This document shows positions 19,296 to 27,701 of a stretch of 64,000 nucleotides of DNA, piece after piece (the stretch's first letter is position 1; every line of letters starts with the position of its first letter). A program made the position numbers and the translations under genes. The DNA is taken from contig FOSY01000003.1 in NCBI GenBank assembly GCA_900114405.1, forward strand, positions 186,001 through 250,000. Reading direction: 5' to 3'. This DNA comes from Lachnospiraceae bacterium KH1T2 (GTDB lineage: Bacteria; Bacillota; Clostridia; Lachnospirales; Lachnospiraceae). The notes beneath the pieces were generated by a model, which saw nothing but the letters and a program-made list of their open reading frames with translations, was not told where the DNA came from and did no database searches.

Positions 19296-21410
19296 ATGCG
19301 TATTTTTCTTAAAAGGCACCTTCATGTGGTGTTATTGTTGTTTTTAACATGTGTTATCGCAGCATCGATATGTAAAAGCTTTTGGAGCAGTGATAAACAT
19401 ATACTCATAAATGAGGTATGTGCCTCTAATCTGTCAACAGTTTCGGATAACTATGGGAGATATCCTGATTGGATAGAGCTTTATAACCCTACATCAACTG
19501 ATATAAGCATTGAAGGATGGAGGCTGTCGCGGAATAAGGCACTTGATTCCGGATGGACTATAGATAAGAAGACGGTACCTGCAAATGGCTATCTTTTGAT
19601 CTTTGCAGATAGCGACGATGTGGATGGAGAAGCAGATTTCTCTATTTCTTCAGAAGGAACGGCTATAAGCCTTACAACATCCTTTGGGCAAGTGATAGAT
19701 GAAGTTGAGATACCGCACTTGAAACCTGATACAGTGTGGGGGCGCATACGGGATGGGGATTCAAACTGGTCCCGTTTGACGCCTACACCGCTTGAGAGCA
19801 ATAATGGAGCTAGAGAACTTAGAGATGAATTAAGCGCATCTGTTTCGTTTTCTAAAGAGAGCGGATTTTATGATAAGGCTTTTGAACTTTCGATGAGTAC
19901 AGAAAATGGCCTCAGGATACGCTATACACTTGATGGAAGTGAGCCTTCTGCAGATTCGCAGGAATACACAGGACCGATACGTATTGATGATGTCAGCAGT
20001 GAGCCTAATGTGTACTCTGCAAGCGAAGACGCGGCGGTGAGGATATATCCGCCGAAAAAGCCTGTAGATAAGGCTGTGGTAGTTCGGGCGGCTGCATTTG
20101 ATGAATCCGGGAAGAAAAGCGATTCATATACAGCGGTGTACTTTGTCGGATATGATAAAAAAGATAAATACTCAGGAATGAGCGTCGTTAGCTTGGTGAG
20201 TGACCCGGAAGGTCTTTTCTCTTTTGATAATGGAATCTACGTGCTTGGCAAAACCTATGCTGATTATGTCAGCAGCGGAGCTGAAAAGACTTATGATAAG
20301 GCGGGTATCTGGTGGTGGACACCTGGAAATTATCATCTTAGAGGCAGACAGGCTGAGAGAGCTGCTGAAGCTACATTCTTTGATGAAGACCATTCGATCG
20401 AACTCACACAAAGACTTGGGATAAGGATAAAAGGCGGAGGAAGCCGTGGTTACGCACAAAAGAGTTTCAATCTTTTCGCACGCGGAGCGTATGGTGATCC
20501 GTATCTGAAAAAAAATCTTATCACAGGCGACAGGAAAGAAGAGGCAGTATCGCTCTTTAGTGGAGGCGATGACCTTGATACAAAGCTTAAAGACATGCTT
20601 TTTGCCGGTATAATGAAGGACAGCTCTGATGCGGTGCTTGAAGGCAGACCGGCAGCGGTATTTCTTGATGGAGAGTATTGGGGGCTGTACTGGATAGCGC
20701 AGAAGTACAGCAAAACATATTTTGCTGATAAGTATGGAGTGGATGAGAAAAACGTTGTCATGATAAAAAATGATGCGGTTGGAGTTGGCAATGCTGAAGA
20801 TAAAGCGTTGTATGACGAGCTCACCACATATGTAACACATGCGGATCTTGATGACCCTGCAGTTTATGAGGAATTTAAGAAACGTGTGGATATAGACAGC
20901 CTTTTAGATTATTACACAGCACAGATTTATATAGCCCACACCAATGATTGGCCGGGGTCAAATGTAGGAATGTGGCGAGTGAGAGAAAAAGGCAGCGGCG
21001 AGTATGAAGACGGTAAGTGGCGTTTTTGTATTTTTGATGTTAATTCGACATCGATGGATATTGAAAATGTCGCTCTTGATAGTCTTACGGAAGTCAGCGG
21101 TAAAAACTGGCTTTTGAAATCGCTTATGAAGAGTGAACAGTTTAGAAAAGATTTTAGAGAGCATTTTCAAAAAATCAGCTCGGATTTATTTGAAGCTCAG
21201 AAGGTCAATTCGAAGATCGATGAGCTTGCTGAGCTTATAAGACCGCAGATGGAGCTTACATACGAACGCTATTACAGCGGACAGAAGACGATAGAGGATT
21301 TTGATGCAAAAGTAGATGAACTTAAAGAGTTTTTCGAAAAGCGATACGAGTATATAAGCAAAGATGTTGAGAAAAATTGCACTCGGGAAAGAAGAGGTTA
21401 TGAGCGATAA
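19296..21410 (+). CDS. CotH kinase family protein with lamin-tail and chitobiase-like domains
   Basis: A 704-residue secreted or membrane-anchored protein. A hydrophobic N-terminal anchor (about 9-27) precedes a lamin-tail domain (about 36-150, INEVCASN to WGRIRDG) and a chitobiase/HEX C-terminal-like domain (about 184-264, RYTLDGSEPSAD). The CotH kinase domain follows, with GIRIKGGGSRGY (375-386), YWGLYWIAQKY (461-471), the HTNDWPGSNV segment (548-557) and WRFCIFDVN (575-583). B. subtilis CotH is an atypical secreted protein kinase. The next gene overlaps its end, and the trio with VTC and DUF4956 is probably one unit. Confidence 0.9.
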   Translation: MRIFLKRHLHVVLLLFLTCVIAASICKSFWSSDKHILINEVCASNLSTVSDNYGRYPDWIELYNPTSTDISIEGWRLSRNKALDSGWTIDKKTVPANGYLLIFADSDDVDGEADFSISSEGTAISLTTSFGQVIDEVEIPHLKPDTVWGRIRDGDSNWSRLTPTPLESNNGARELRDELSASVSFSKESGFYDKAFELSMSTENGLRIRYTLDGSEPSADSQEYTGPIRIDDVSSEPNVYSASEDAAVRIYPPKKPVDKAVVVRAAAFDESGKKSDSYTAVYFVGYDKKDKYSGMSVVSLVSDPEGLFSFDNGIYVLGKTYADYVSSGAEKTYDKAGIWWWTPGNYHLRGRQAERAAEATFFDEDHSIELTQRLGIRIKGGGSRGYAQKSFNLFARGAYGDPYLKKNLITGDRKEEAVSLFSGGDDLDTKLKDMLFAGIMKDSSDAVLEGRPAAVFLDGEYWGLYWIAQKYSKTYFADKYGVDEKNVVMIKNDAVGVGNAEDKALYDELTTYVTHADLDDPAVYEEFKKRVDIDSLLDYYTAQIYIAHTNDWPGSNVGMWRVREKGSGEYEDGKWRFCIFDVNSTSMDIENVALDSLTEVSGKNWLLKSLMKSEQFRKDFREHFQKISSDLFEAQKVNSKIDELAELIRPQMELTYERYYSGQKTIEDFDAKVDELKEFFEKRYEYISKDVEKNCTRERRGYER

Positions 21411-22110
21411 GAAAGTCAGATTCAGGCATGAATTAAAATTTTTGATAAGTTATGCCGAGAAAGACGTGATAGAAAGTCGTCTTAAGACATTTGCGACGAT
21501 CGATTCGCATGCAATTGACGGGCAATATTTCATACGAAGTCTTTACTTTGATGATATGTGGCATAATGCTTATGAAGAAAAGATGGCAGGAACGGCTTCG
21601 AGAAAAAAATATCGTGTAAGGATCTACAACTACAGCGATGATTTTATCAGCCTTGAATGCAAGCATAAGCAGGGAAATTATATATATAAAACATCTGCCC
21701 GTTTGAGCAGAGAAGAGTTTGAGAAGATCATAAAAGGTGACTATTCTTTTCTCTTAAAACGTGATGATGAGCTCTGCAGAGAATTTTATGTAGAGTGTAT
21801 CACCAATGGTATGAGACCGGAGGTCATAGTCGATTATGACAGAGTGCCGTGGATCTATGATCATGGAACTGTCAGGATCACTTTTGATATGAAGGTCAGA
21901 TCTGCATTTAATGATTGGAATATTTTTAGTAAAAATATTCCGGCATTTGATGCGATGGAGTCAGATTATCTTATAATGGAAGTAAAATATACAGAATTCC
22001 TTCCGGAAATCTTCAGGAGTATACTTCCTCCGGAGCAGTCGATCTATACGGCGGCTTCGAAATTTGTCATGTGTGATGACGTAAAAAGAGATATTTATGG
22101 TATAAATTAA
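21400..22110 (+). CDS. VTC-type polyphosphate polymerase
   Basis: A 236-residue tunnel-fold (TTM) protein of the VTC family. Charged residues match the yeast Vtc4 active-site pattern: R72/R74 (YRVRIY), E86/K88 (LECKHK), R148 (YDRVP), R159 (VRITFD), E194/K196 (MEVKY) and K221 (ASKF). The set looks complete, so catalysis (ATP to polyphosphate) is plausible. The start at ATG 21400 is preferred because it follows GAAGAGG and overlaps the cotH end by 11 bp; a more distal ATG at 21364 has no ribosome binding site. Confidence 0.9.
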   Translation: MSDKKVRFRHELKFLISYAEKDVIESRLKTFATIDSHAIDGQYFIRSLYFDDMWHNAYEEKMAGTASRKKYRVRIYNYSDDFISLECKHKQGNYIYKTSARLSREEFEKIIKGDYSFLLKRDDELCREFYVECITNGMRPEVIVDYDRVPWIYDHGTVRITFDMKVRSAFNDWNIFSKNIPAFDAMESDYLIMEVKYTEFLPEIFRSILPPEQSIYTAASKFVMCDDVKRDIYGIN

Positions 22111-22197
22111 GGAAAATTAAAGAAAATTAAAGGAATTTAATGTAATATTATAAAGGGAAATTTGTCGAGAAGGGGCAAAGGAAAGGTTGGATAAGCA

Positions 22198-22878
22198 ATG
22201 AGCGTAAAAGCAATGATAAAGAAATCAATACTGGAATCTGATATGTATAATCAGACGATCTCTCTCAGTACACTGCTTACTATCATGGTAGATATGGCAT
22301 TGGCACTGATAGCAGGTCTTTTGATATATGCGATCTATAAAAAATTCTATAAGGGAGTTATTTATTCGAGAACCTTTGCACTTACACTTGTGGGAATGAC
22401 AGTTCTTACATGCATGGTGACACTTGCTATCAGCACAAACATCGTAATATCACTTGGTATGGTCGGTGCGCTTTCAATCGTAAGATACCGTACTGCGATA
22501 AAAGAGCCGCTTGATATACTATATTTGTTCTGGGCTATAACTACAGGTATCACTATTGGAGCAAGTATGTATCTTCTTGCAGCTATCGGAATGTTCTTCA
22601 TGCTTATCCTCATCGTGACAATGAATGGAAAGCATAGCGTTGCAAAGGCATACATTATGGTTATACATTCAAATGGAAATGCAGAAGAAAAGGCACTTGA
22701 GAAGCTTAAGAAATTTGAGCACTCAATAAAGTCAAAGACTGTAAGAAACGGAAGTACAGAGCTTACTGTTCAGGTTGACTGTGTTGAAAAAGATCTCAAG
22801 ATTGCAGATGAGATACGTGCAATAGATGGAATTGACGATATTACAATGATTGCATATAATGGTGAATACCACGGATAA
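22198..22878 (+). CDS. DUF4956 membrane protein
   Basis: A 226-residue protein with four membrane segments between about residues 28 and 145, including GMVGALSIVRYRTAIKEPLD, the DUF4956 hallmark. A small soluble C-terminal domain (150-226) is reminiscent of ACT-like folds. Function unknown. DUF4956 genes commonly sit beside VTC-domain and CotH genes, as here. An 87-bp gap separates it from the VTC gene and a hairpin follows it. Confidence 0.9.
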   Translation: MSVKAMIKKSILESDMYNQTISLSTLLTIMVDMALALIAGLLIYAIYKKFYKGVIYSRTFALTLVGMTVLTCMVTLAISTNIVISLGMVGALSIVRYRTAIKEPLDILYLFWAITTGITIGASMYLLAAIGMFFMLILIVTMNGKHSVAKAYIMVIHSNGNAEEKALEKLKKFEHSIKSKTVRNGSTELTVQVDCVEKDLKIADEIRAIDGIDDITMIAYNGEYHG

Positions 22879-22912
22879 AGAACAATAATTTTTTATATAT
22901 CTTGACTTTTGA

Positions 22913-22946
22913 AATTAGGAGGATTTTCCTTTGGGAAATCCCCCTA
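22913..22946 (+). terminator. Hairpin ending the envelope locus
   Basis: An imperfect stem of about 17 bp (22913-22929 with 22932-22946, mismatches inside) follows DUF4956. The downstream T-tract is poor, so termination efficiency is uncertain. Confidence 0.55.
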
Positions 22947-22992
22947 ATTCTATATAAAGAATAAATCTTATGGGGTGTGTTTGTACGTTTTC

Positions 22993-23021
22993 TTGAATTT
23001 TTGTCATTGGTGATATACAAT
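22993..23021 (+). promoter_or_regulatory. Probable promoter of the ireB operon
   Basis: TTGAAT (22993-22998), a 17-bp spacer and TACAAT (23016-23021), about 77 bp before the ireB start. Confidence 0.6.
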
Positions 23022-23097
23022 TAAGAGAATAGAGTGAATGAAAATGGCAATTTCCATTCATAAAGAAGTGCACTTCAAAAAAGGAGAGCAGAACGGA

Positions 23098-23376
23098 ATG
23101 AACTTAAAAGATAAGGATCTTGGAAGTACACAGTTTTTCAAGGTTGAGACAGAACCTGAAACCGGTGTAAAAGTAGTACTTTCAACAGTGTATGAAGCAT
23201 TAACGGAAAAGGGATATAATCCAATCAGTCAGATCGTAGGATATATTATGTCTGGAGATCCAACATATATCACTAGCCACAATAATGCACGGTCACTAAT
23301 TATGAAAGTTGAACGCGATGAACTTGTGGAGGAACTTCTTAAGCAATATATTAAGAGCAATGGCTGGGACAAATGA
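23098..23376 (+). CDS. ireB: IreB family regulatory phosphoprotein (UPF0297)
   Basis: A 92-residue IreB/UPF0297 protein with the ST-x-FF and [24 protein letters not shown] motifs. In Enterococcus, IreB is a substrate of the PASTA kinase IreK and affects cephalosporin tolerance. The start at 23098 follows AAGGAGA (23081-23087); longer upstream translation lacks family similarity. It overlaps ruvX by four bases, and ireB-ruvX-DUF1292 is a conserved Firmicutes operon. Confidence 0.95.
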   Translation: MNLKDKDLGSTQFFKVETEPETGVKVVLSTVYEALTEKGYNPISQIVGYIMSGDPTYITSHNNARSLIMKVERDELVEELLKQYIKSNGWDK

Positions 23377-23798
23377 AATATATAGGATTAGACTATGGAT
23401 CAAAGACAGTCGGAGTTGCCTTGAGTGACCCGACTGGTAAATTGGCGCACGGAGTGGAGATAGTGCGTCGTGAGAACGAAAAAAGATTGAGGCGCACATG
23501 TGCCCGAATAGAGTCGATCATCGTTGACAGTAAAGTTGATGAGGTCGTAGTTGGACTTCCGTTGAACATGGACGGGAGCGAAGGCGAGCGCGCGGAAAAA
23601 GCCCGGGCTTTTGCAGATATGATAGGAAGACGTACAGGGCTTCCTATACACATGATAGATGAACGCTTAACTACGGTCGAAGCAGACGAGATCATGGATG
23701 CAAACGAGATCGTAGACAGACGTGAAAGAAAGGATCGTGTCGACAGCATTGCTGCGGCTATCATCCTTCAGGATTATATAAACAGTTTAGAGAATTGA
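23373..23798 (+). CDS. ruvX: Holliday junction resolvase RuvX/YqgF
   Basis: A 141-residue RNase H-fold protein with [16 protein letters not shown] at the N-terminus, [11 protein letters not shown], and the DERLTTVEA and [12 protein letters not shown] motifs carrying acidic metal ligands. YqgF proteins process Holliday junctions or 16S rRNA 5' ends. The start codon overlaps the ireB stop (ATGA), indicating translational coupling. Confidence 0.96.
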   Translation: MKYIGLDYGSKTVGVALSDPTGKLAHGVEIVRRENEKRLRRTCARIESIIVDSKVDEVVVGLPLNMDGSEGERAEKARAFADMIGRRTGLPIHMIDERLTTVEADEIMDANEIVDRRERKDRVDSIAAAIILQDYINSLEN

Positions 23799-23805
23799 GG
23801 ATCAA

Positions 23806-24057
23806 ATGGAAAAGCTTAAATTCACAGCAGAAGACGGCGAAGCAATCGAGTATTTTATACTTGCTGAAACATCAGTAAAGGGATCACAGTATTTGCTTGT
23901 AACAGAGGATGAAGAAGGAGATACCGACGCACTTATTCTTAAAGAAGAAGGAGTAGCTGAGGACGATGTTGTTTACACAACAGTTTGTGATGAAGATGAG
24001 CTGGCACCGGTAATGGAAGCTTTTGGAAAACTGCTAGGGGATGTAGAATTTGAATGA
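23806..24057 (+). CDS. DUF1292 protein (YrzB-like)
   Basis: An 83-residue, strongly acidic protein. The pattern F.AEDGE.IEYFIL...Y.LV.EDEEGD.DA.ILKEE is typical of DUF1292 (B. subtilis YrzB). Function unknown. It follows ruvX by 7 bp and overlaps the Fur-family gene by 8 bp. Confidence 0.92.
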   Translation: MEKLKFTAEDGEAIEYFILAETSVKGSQYLLVTEDEEGDTDALILKEEGVAEDDVVYTTVCDEDELAPVMEAFGKLLGDVEFE

Positions 24058-24553
24058 TAATAATTCATTGAATTTTGAAACATTTGAAGAAGAACAGTTG
24101 AAATCAAGGCTTAAGGATAAGGGTCTCAAGGTTACAAAACAGAGGCTCTCGATTTTGCGCATTCTTGCAGATGAAAGAGGTGCGCACCTTACAGCAGATG
24201 AAATATATAGAAAGACATGTGAGCGAAATCTGGGAATCGGATTAGCCACTGTTTATAGAGCAATCCAACTTTTAGCTCAGTTAGGGCTTGTTGACCGTAT
24301 AAATCTTAATGATGGATGTGCACGCTTTGAGATAAGCAATATGGATGAGGCGGTTGGCACACGTCATAGACATCATCATCTTATCTGTATCAAGTGCGGA
24401 AGAATCATTCCATTTGAGAAAGATCTGCTTGAAGAACTTGAAGTGAGTGTCTCTGAAACGACCGGTTTTAAGATTGTCAATCATGAGGTGAGATTCTACG
24501 GCTATTGCGCTGATTGTGCGAAGAAAATGGACGAAGGAAATACGTCTTTATAA
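24050..24553 (+). CDS. Fur family transcriptional regulator
   Basis: A 167-residue Fur-type regulator. The winged helix is in residues 18-90 (KVTKQRLSILRIL, GLATVYRAIQLL). The metal site HRHHHLICIKCG comes next, and a second CADC gives the two CxxC structural zinc sites. It could be Fur, Zur or PerR; I cannot decide between them. The start is a TTG at 24050 with AGGGG nine bases upstream. It overlaps DUF1292, so it is co-transcribed with ireB-ruvX. Confidence 0.92.
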   Translation: MNDNNSLNFETFEEEQLKSRLKDKGLKVTKQRLSILRILADERGAHLTADEIYRKTCERNLGIGLATVYRAIQLLAQLGLVDRINLNDGCARFEISNMDEAVGTRHRHHHLICIKCGRIIPFEKDLLEELEVSVSETTGFKIVNHEVRFYGYCADCAKKMDEGNTSL

Positions 24554-24588
24554 AGAAGAGACGGGGACATGAACGGAGGATTAAATAT

Positions 24589-26259
24589 TTGAAAAAACTG
24601 AATAAAGACCACTCTAAGCTGAAGATCATACCACTCGGCGGTCTTGAACAGATCGGAATGAATATTACAGCGTTTGAGTATGAGGACAGCATAATTGTGG
24701 TGGACTGCGGACTTGCTTTTCCGGAGGACGATATGCTCGGAATCGATCTTTGTATTCCGGATGTGACTTACCTTAAAGACAACATTGATAAAGTCAAAGG
24801 GTTTATTATCACACATGGACATGAAGATCATATCGGAGCGCTTCCATATGTCCTTAAGGAAGTAAATGCGCCTATTTATGCTACAAAGCTTACAGTTGGA
24901 CTTATCGACCGCAAGCTTGAGGAGCATGGCCTTTTGAAGAGTGTGCGTCGTAAAGTCATTAAGCATGGTCAGTCGATCAACCTTGGAGCTTTCAGAATCG
25001 AGTTCATAAAGACTAACCATTCTATCGCAGATGCATCTGCATTGGCAATTTATTCGCCGGCAGGTATCGTTGTTCACACAGGTGACTTCAAGGTGGATTA
25101 TACACCGGTATTTGGAGACGCTATCGATCTTCAGAGATTTGGAGAGATCGGCAAGAAGGGCGTGCTTGCGCTTATGTGCGACAGTACAAATGCAGAGCGT
25201 GAAGGATTTACAAGGTCTGAACGCACTATTGGAAAAGTGTTTGATACACTTTTTGGTGAGCACAAGAGAAGCCGTATAATCATCGCAACATTTGCATCAA
25301 ATGTTGACCGAGTACAGCAGATAATCAATTCTGCTGAGAAGTATGGCAGAAAGGTCGTTGTCGAGGGACGTTCGATGGTGAATGTCATTGAAACTGCGAC
25401 TGAGCTTGGTTATATCAAGATCACCGATAATACACTTATAAGTGTCGATGAGATCAAAAATTATCCTGACGAAAAGCTTGTCATTGTGACAACAGGAAGT
25501 CAGGGTGAGTCTATGGCTGCACTTTCGAGAATGGCTATGAACATGCATAAGAAAGTCACGATTAAGCCGAATGACGTTATTATTTTCAGTTCAAATCCGA
25601 TTCCGGGAAATGAGAAATCAGTTTCAAGAATTATAGATGAACTTGAAGAAAAGGGCGCAGAGGTTATCTTTCAGGATGCGCATGTTTCAGGACATGCATG
25701 TCGTGAAGAGATCAAGCTTATATACTCACTTGTTAAGCCTAAGTATTCTATACCTGCACATGGAGAGTACCGTCACCGTCATGCACAGGCAACGATAGCC
25801 GAAGAGCTTGGATATGATCACGATCACATCCTTATGCTTCATTCCGGTGATGTGCTTGAGATCGATGATGAAGGTGCAAAGATTGCAAAGCATGTTCAGA
25901 CAGGCGCTATATATGTTGACGGTCTTGGAGTAGGAGATGTCGGAAACATCGTACTTCGTGACAGACAGCATCTCGCAGAAGACGGTATTGTTATCATTGT
26001 ACTTACGATGCAGAGGGGAACAGGACAGGTTCTTGCAGGACCTGACATTGTTTCAAGAGGTTTTGTATATGTAAGAGAATCTGATGCACTGCTGGAGGAT
26101 TCTACAGAGATCCTTCAGGATCAGATGGATGAACTTTCTGAAAAAGGTATTACGGACTGGAGCAAGATCAAGAGCACGCTCAGAGACAGTCTTTCAGATT
26201 ATCTTTGGAAAAAGACAAAGCGTCGCCCGATGATTCTTCCCATCATAATGGAAGTATGA
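24589..26259 (+). CDS. rnj: Ribonuclease J
   Basis: A 556-residue metallo-beta-lactamase/beta-CASP nuclease. LGGLEQIGMN comes first, then the zinc motif HGHEDHIGALP (about residues 76-86), GDFK, and beta-CASP motifs including TTGSQGE and the later SGHA. It combines endonuclease and 5'-to-3' exonuclease activity in mRNA decay and rRNA maturation. The start is a TTG at 24589, eight bases after CGGAGGA (24574-24580). It overlaps the YlbF-family gene by four bases. Confidence 0.95.
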   Translation: MKKLNKDHSKLKIIPLGGLEQIGMNITAFEYEDSIIVVDCGLAFPEDDMLGIDLCIPDVTYLKDNIDKVKGFIITHGHEDHIGALPYVLKEVNAPIYATKLTVGLIDRKLEEHGLLKSVRRKVIKHGQSINLGAFRIEFIKTNHSIADASALAIYSPAGIVVHTGDFKVDYTPVFGDAIDLQRFGEIGKKGVLALMCDSTNAEREGFTRSERTIGKVFDTLFGEHKRSRIIIATFASNVDRVQQIINSAEKYGRKVVVEGRSMVNVIETATELGYIKITDNTLISVDEIKNYPDEKLVIVTTGSQGESMAALSRMAMNMHKKVTIKPNDVIIFSSNPIPGNEKSVSRIIDELEEKGAEVIFQDAHVSGHACREEIKLIYSLVKPKYSIPAHGEYRHRHAQATIAEELGYDHDHILMLHSGDVLEIDDEGAKIAKHVQTGAIYVDGLGVGDVGNIVLRDRQHLAEDGIVIIVLTMQRGTGQVLAGPDIVSRGFVYVRESDALLEDSTEILQDQMDELSEKGITDWSKIKSTLRDSLSDYLWKKTKRRPMILPIIMEV

Positions 26260-26594
26260 TAGCAGAAGAAAGTATATTAGATTTTGTAAAGGCTGTACGT
26301 GATACAGCAGAATATCGTAAACTTAAAGAAACTGAGCTTTTATTGAAAAAAGAACCTGCACTGCTGGCTGAGGCAAAGAGGATCAGGCGTCAGCACTATG
26401 AGCTTTTATTAAAAACTCCGGCAGAAAAACTTCTTGAAGAAGAGATAAGATTTGCAGATGAAAATGAAAGCGTATATAATAACCCGAAGATACATGATTA
26501 TCTCGAAGCGGAGGCGGAGTTAAACCGTCTCCTTCGAGACTGCATGGATCTCTTTATAAAGCGAATGAAAGAGGATTGGGACATCATATTATGA
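26256..26594 (+). CDS. YlbF/YmcA family protein
   Basis: A 112-residue, helix-rich charged protein. It has the YlbF pattern: ILDFVKAVRDTAEYRKLKE, then a helical repeat, and YNNPKIHDYLEAEAELNRLL near the C-terminus. In B. subtilis YlbF, YmcA and YaaT form the Y-complex that steers RNase Y. Coupling to RNase J (ATGA overlap) fits an RNA-decay role. The ATG at 26256 is preferred over upstream codons inside rnj. Confidence 0.85.
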   Translation: MIAEESILDFVKAVRDTAEYRKLKETELLLKKEPALLAEAKRIRRQHYELLLKTPAEKLLEEEIRFADENESVYNNPKIHDYLEAEAELNRLLRDCMDLFIKRMKEDWDIIL

Positions 26595-27046
26595 AAGATA
26601 TGGTCATTTCAATGTGTGCCATGATGGCCAGAATACTGATTGTTGTGATCATGCTTATTCTGATCATAAGCTGGGGAAGGCAGGCATATAGCTTTGGCTA
26701 TAGTGTTTTTGCCGAAAAGGCGATCTCATCAGGAACCGGAGTTGATGTTACGGTCGAGATCCCAAACGGCTCATCTGCTTCTGAGATAGGAGAGATCCTT
26801 GAAAATCATGGGCTTATTCGTGATGCAAAGATTTTTAAGATTCAGGAAAGACTTTCTGAATATCACGGAAAGCTTAACGGCGGTACATATAAGCTGAGCA
26901 CTGCTATGACTGCCGATGAAATGATGGAAATAATGGCTGGTGAAGGTGAATCATCTACTGAAGAAACCTCAGAGAAAGCTTCGACTCAGGAAGCAGCGAC
27001 AGAGGGCTCCAGTGAAGTTTCTGAAGAGGTAACTGAAAGTAATTGA
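26591..27046 (+). CDS. MltG/YceG-like membrane protein without catalytic domain
   Basis: A 151-residue protein with a short N-terminal tail, a membrane segment (about 8-28), and a LysM-like domain (about 47-115: VTVEIPNGSSASEIGEILENHGLIRDAKIFK, GTYKLSTAMTADEMMEIM). It ends in a Glu/Ser/Thr-rich tail. This matches only the N-terminal part of MltG lytic transglycosylases; the catalytic domain with its glutamate is absent. It begins in an ATGA overlap with the YlbF gene, so it looks like a genuine short form rather than a broken gene. Confidence 0.8.
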   Translation: MKDMVISMCAMMARILIVVIMLILIISWGRQAYSFGYSVFAEKAISSGTGVDVTVEIPNGSSASEIGEILENHGLIRDAKIFKIQERLSEYHGKLNGGTYKLSTAMTADEMMEIMAGEGESSTEETSEKASTQEAATEGSSEVSEEVTESN

Positions 27047-27678
27047 TAGTAAATGAAAGATGTACGGCGTTTATAAATTCCCTGAATACAGGGAATACGC
27101 CTTTTTTAAACGAAATAGAAAAGAATGCAAGGCAGACGTGGGTTCCTATCATACGAAAGGAAACTCAGACTCTGCTTAAATTTTTGCTTGCAGAGCACAG
27201 ACCTGAGACTATCCTTGAGATCGGCGCTGCTGTGGGATTTTCAGCAATCCTTATGGCGCAGTATTCTGAAGCGCAGATCACTACTATCGAAAACTACGAT
27301 GTAAGGATTCCAATAGCAAAGGAAAACTTTGAAAAATCAGGTTTTAAGGACAGGATAACATTGCTCGAAGGAAATGCGGAAGAAATACTTCCAACATTAA
27401 ACGGCAGTTATGATATGATATTTATTGATGCGGCCAAGGCTCAGTATCCATATTATCTTGAGGAAGCAAAAAGACTTCTTAAGAAAGGCGGATTACTGGT
27501 TGCAGATAACTGTCTTCAGGATGGAGACGTATTTGAGTCAAAATTTGCGGTAAATCGTAGAAATCGTACGATACACAAGCGTATGAGAGATTTTTTATAC
27601 AGCGTCACACATGATGCTGAGTTCTCCGCATCGGTACTTCCGGTTGGAGACGGAGTTACACTCGCAGTTAGGATTTAA
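27043..27678 (+). CDS. trmR: tRNA 5-hydroxyuridine methyltransferase TrmR
   Basis: A 211-residue O-methyltransferase of the YrrM type. Its SAM-binding motif is ILEIGAAVGFSAILMA and its metal site includes the DMIFIDAAKAQYPYYLEEA segment and DNCLQDG. TrmR methylates ho5U34 to mo5U34 in tRNA wobble positions. The start is a TTG at 27043 overlapping the preceding stop (TTGA). The trhP gene that supplies ho5U lies 23 bp downstream, as in the B. subtilis yrrMNO operon. Confidence 0.92.
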   Translation: MIVNERCTAFINSLNTGNTPFLNEIEKNARQTWVPIIRKETQTLLKFLLAEHRPETILEIGAAVGFSAILMAQYSEAQITTIENYDVRIPIAKENFEKSGFKDRITLLEGNAEEILPTLNGSYDMIFIDAAKAQYPYYLEEAKRLLKKGGLLVADNCLQDGDVFESKFAVNRRNRTIHKRMRDFLYSVTHDAEFSASVLPVGDGVTLAVRI

Positions 27679-27701
27679 TGATTTAAGGAATTAAAGTTAG
27701 T

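Noticed and set aside
20172..20840. 222-codon minus-strand open frame inside the CotH gene
   Set aside because: Antisense shadow; the plus-strand CotH protein has clear domains, and this frame has no recognisable features.
24502..25263. 253-codon minus-strand open frame inside rnj
   Set aside because: Antisense to the conserved RNase J metallo-beta-lactamase core, with composition typical of shadows.
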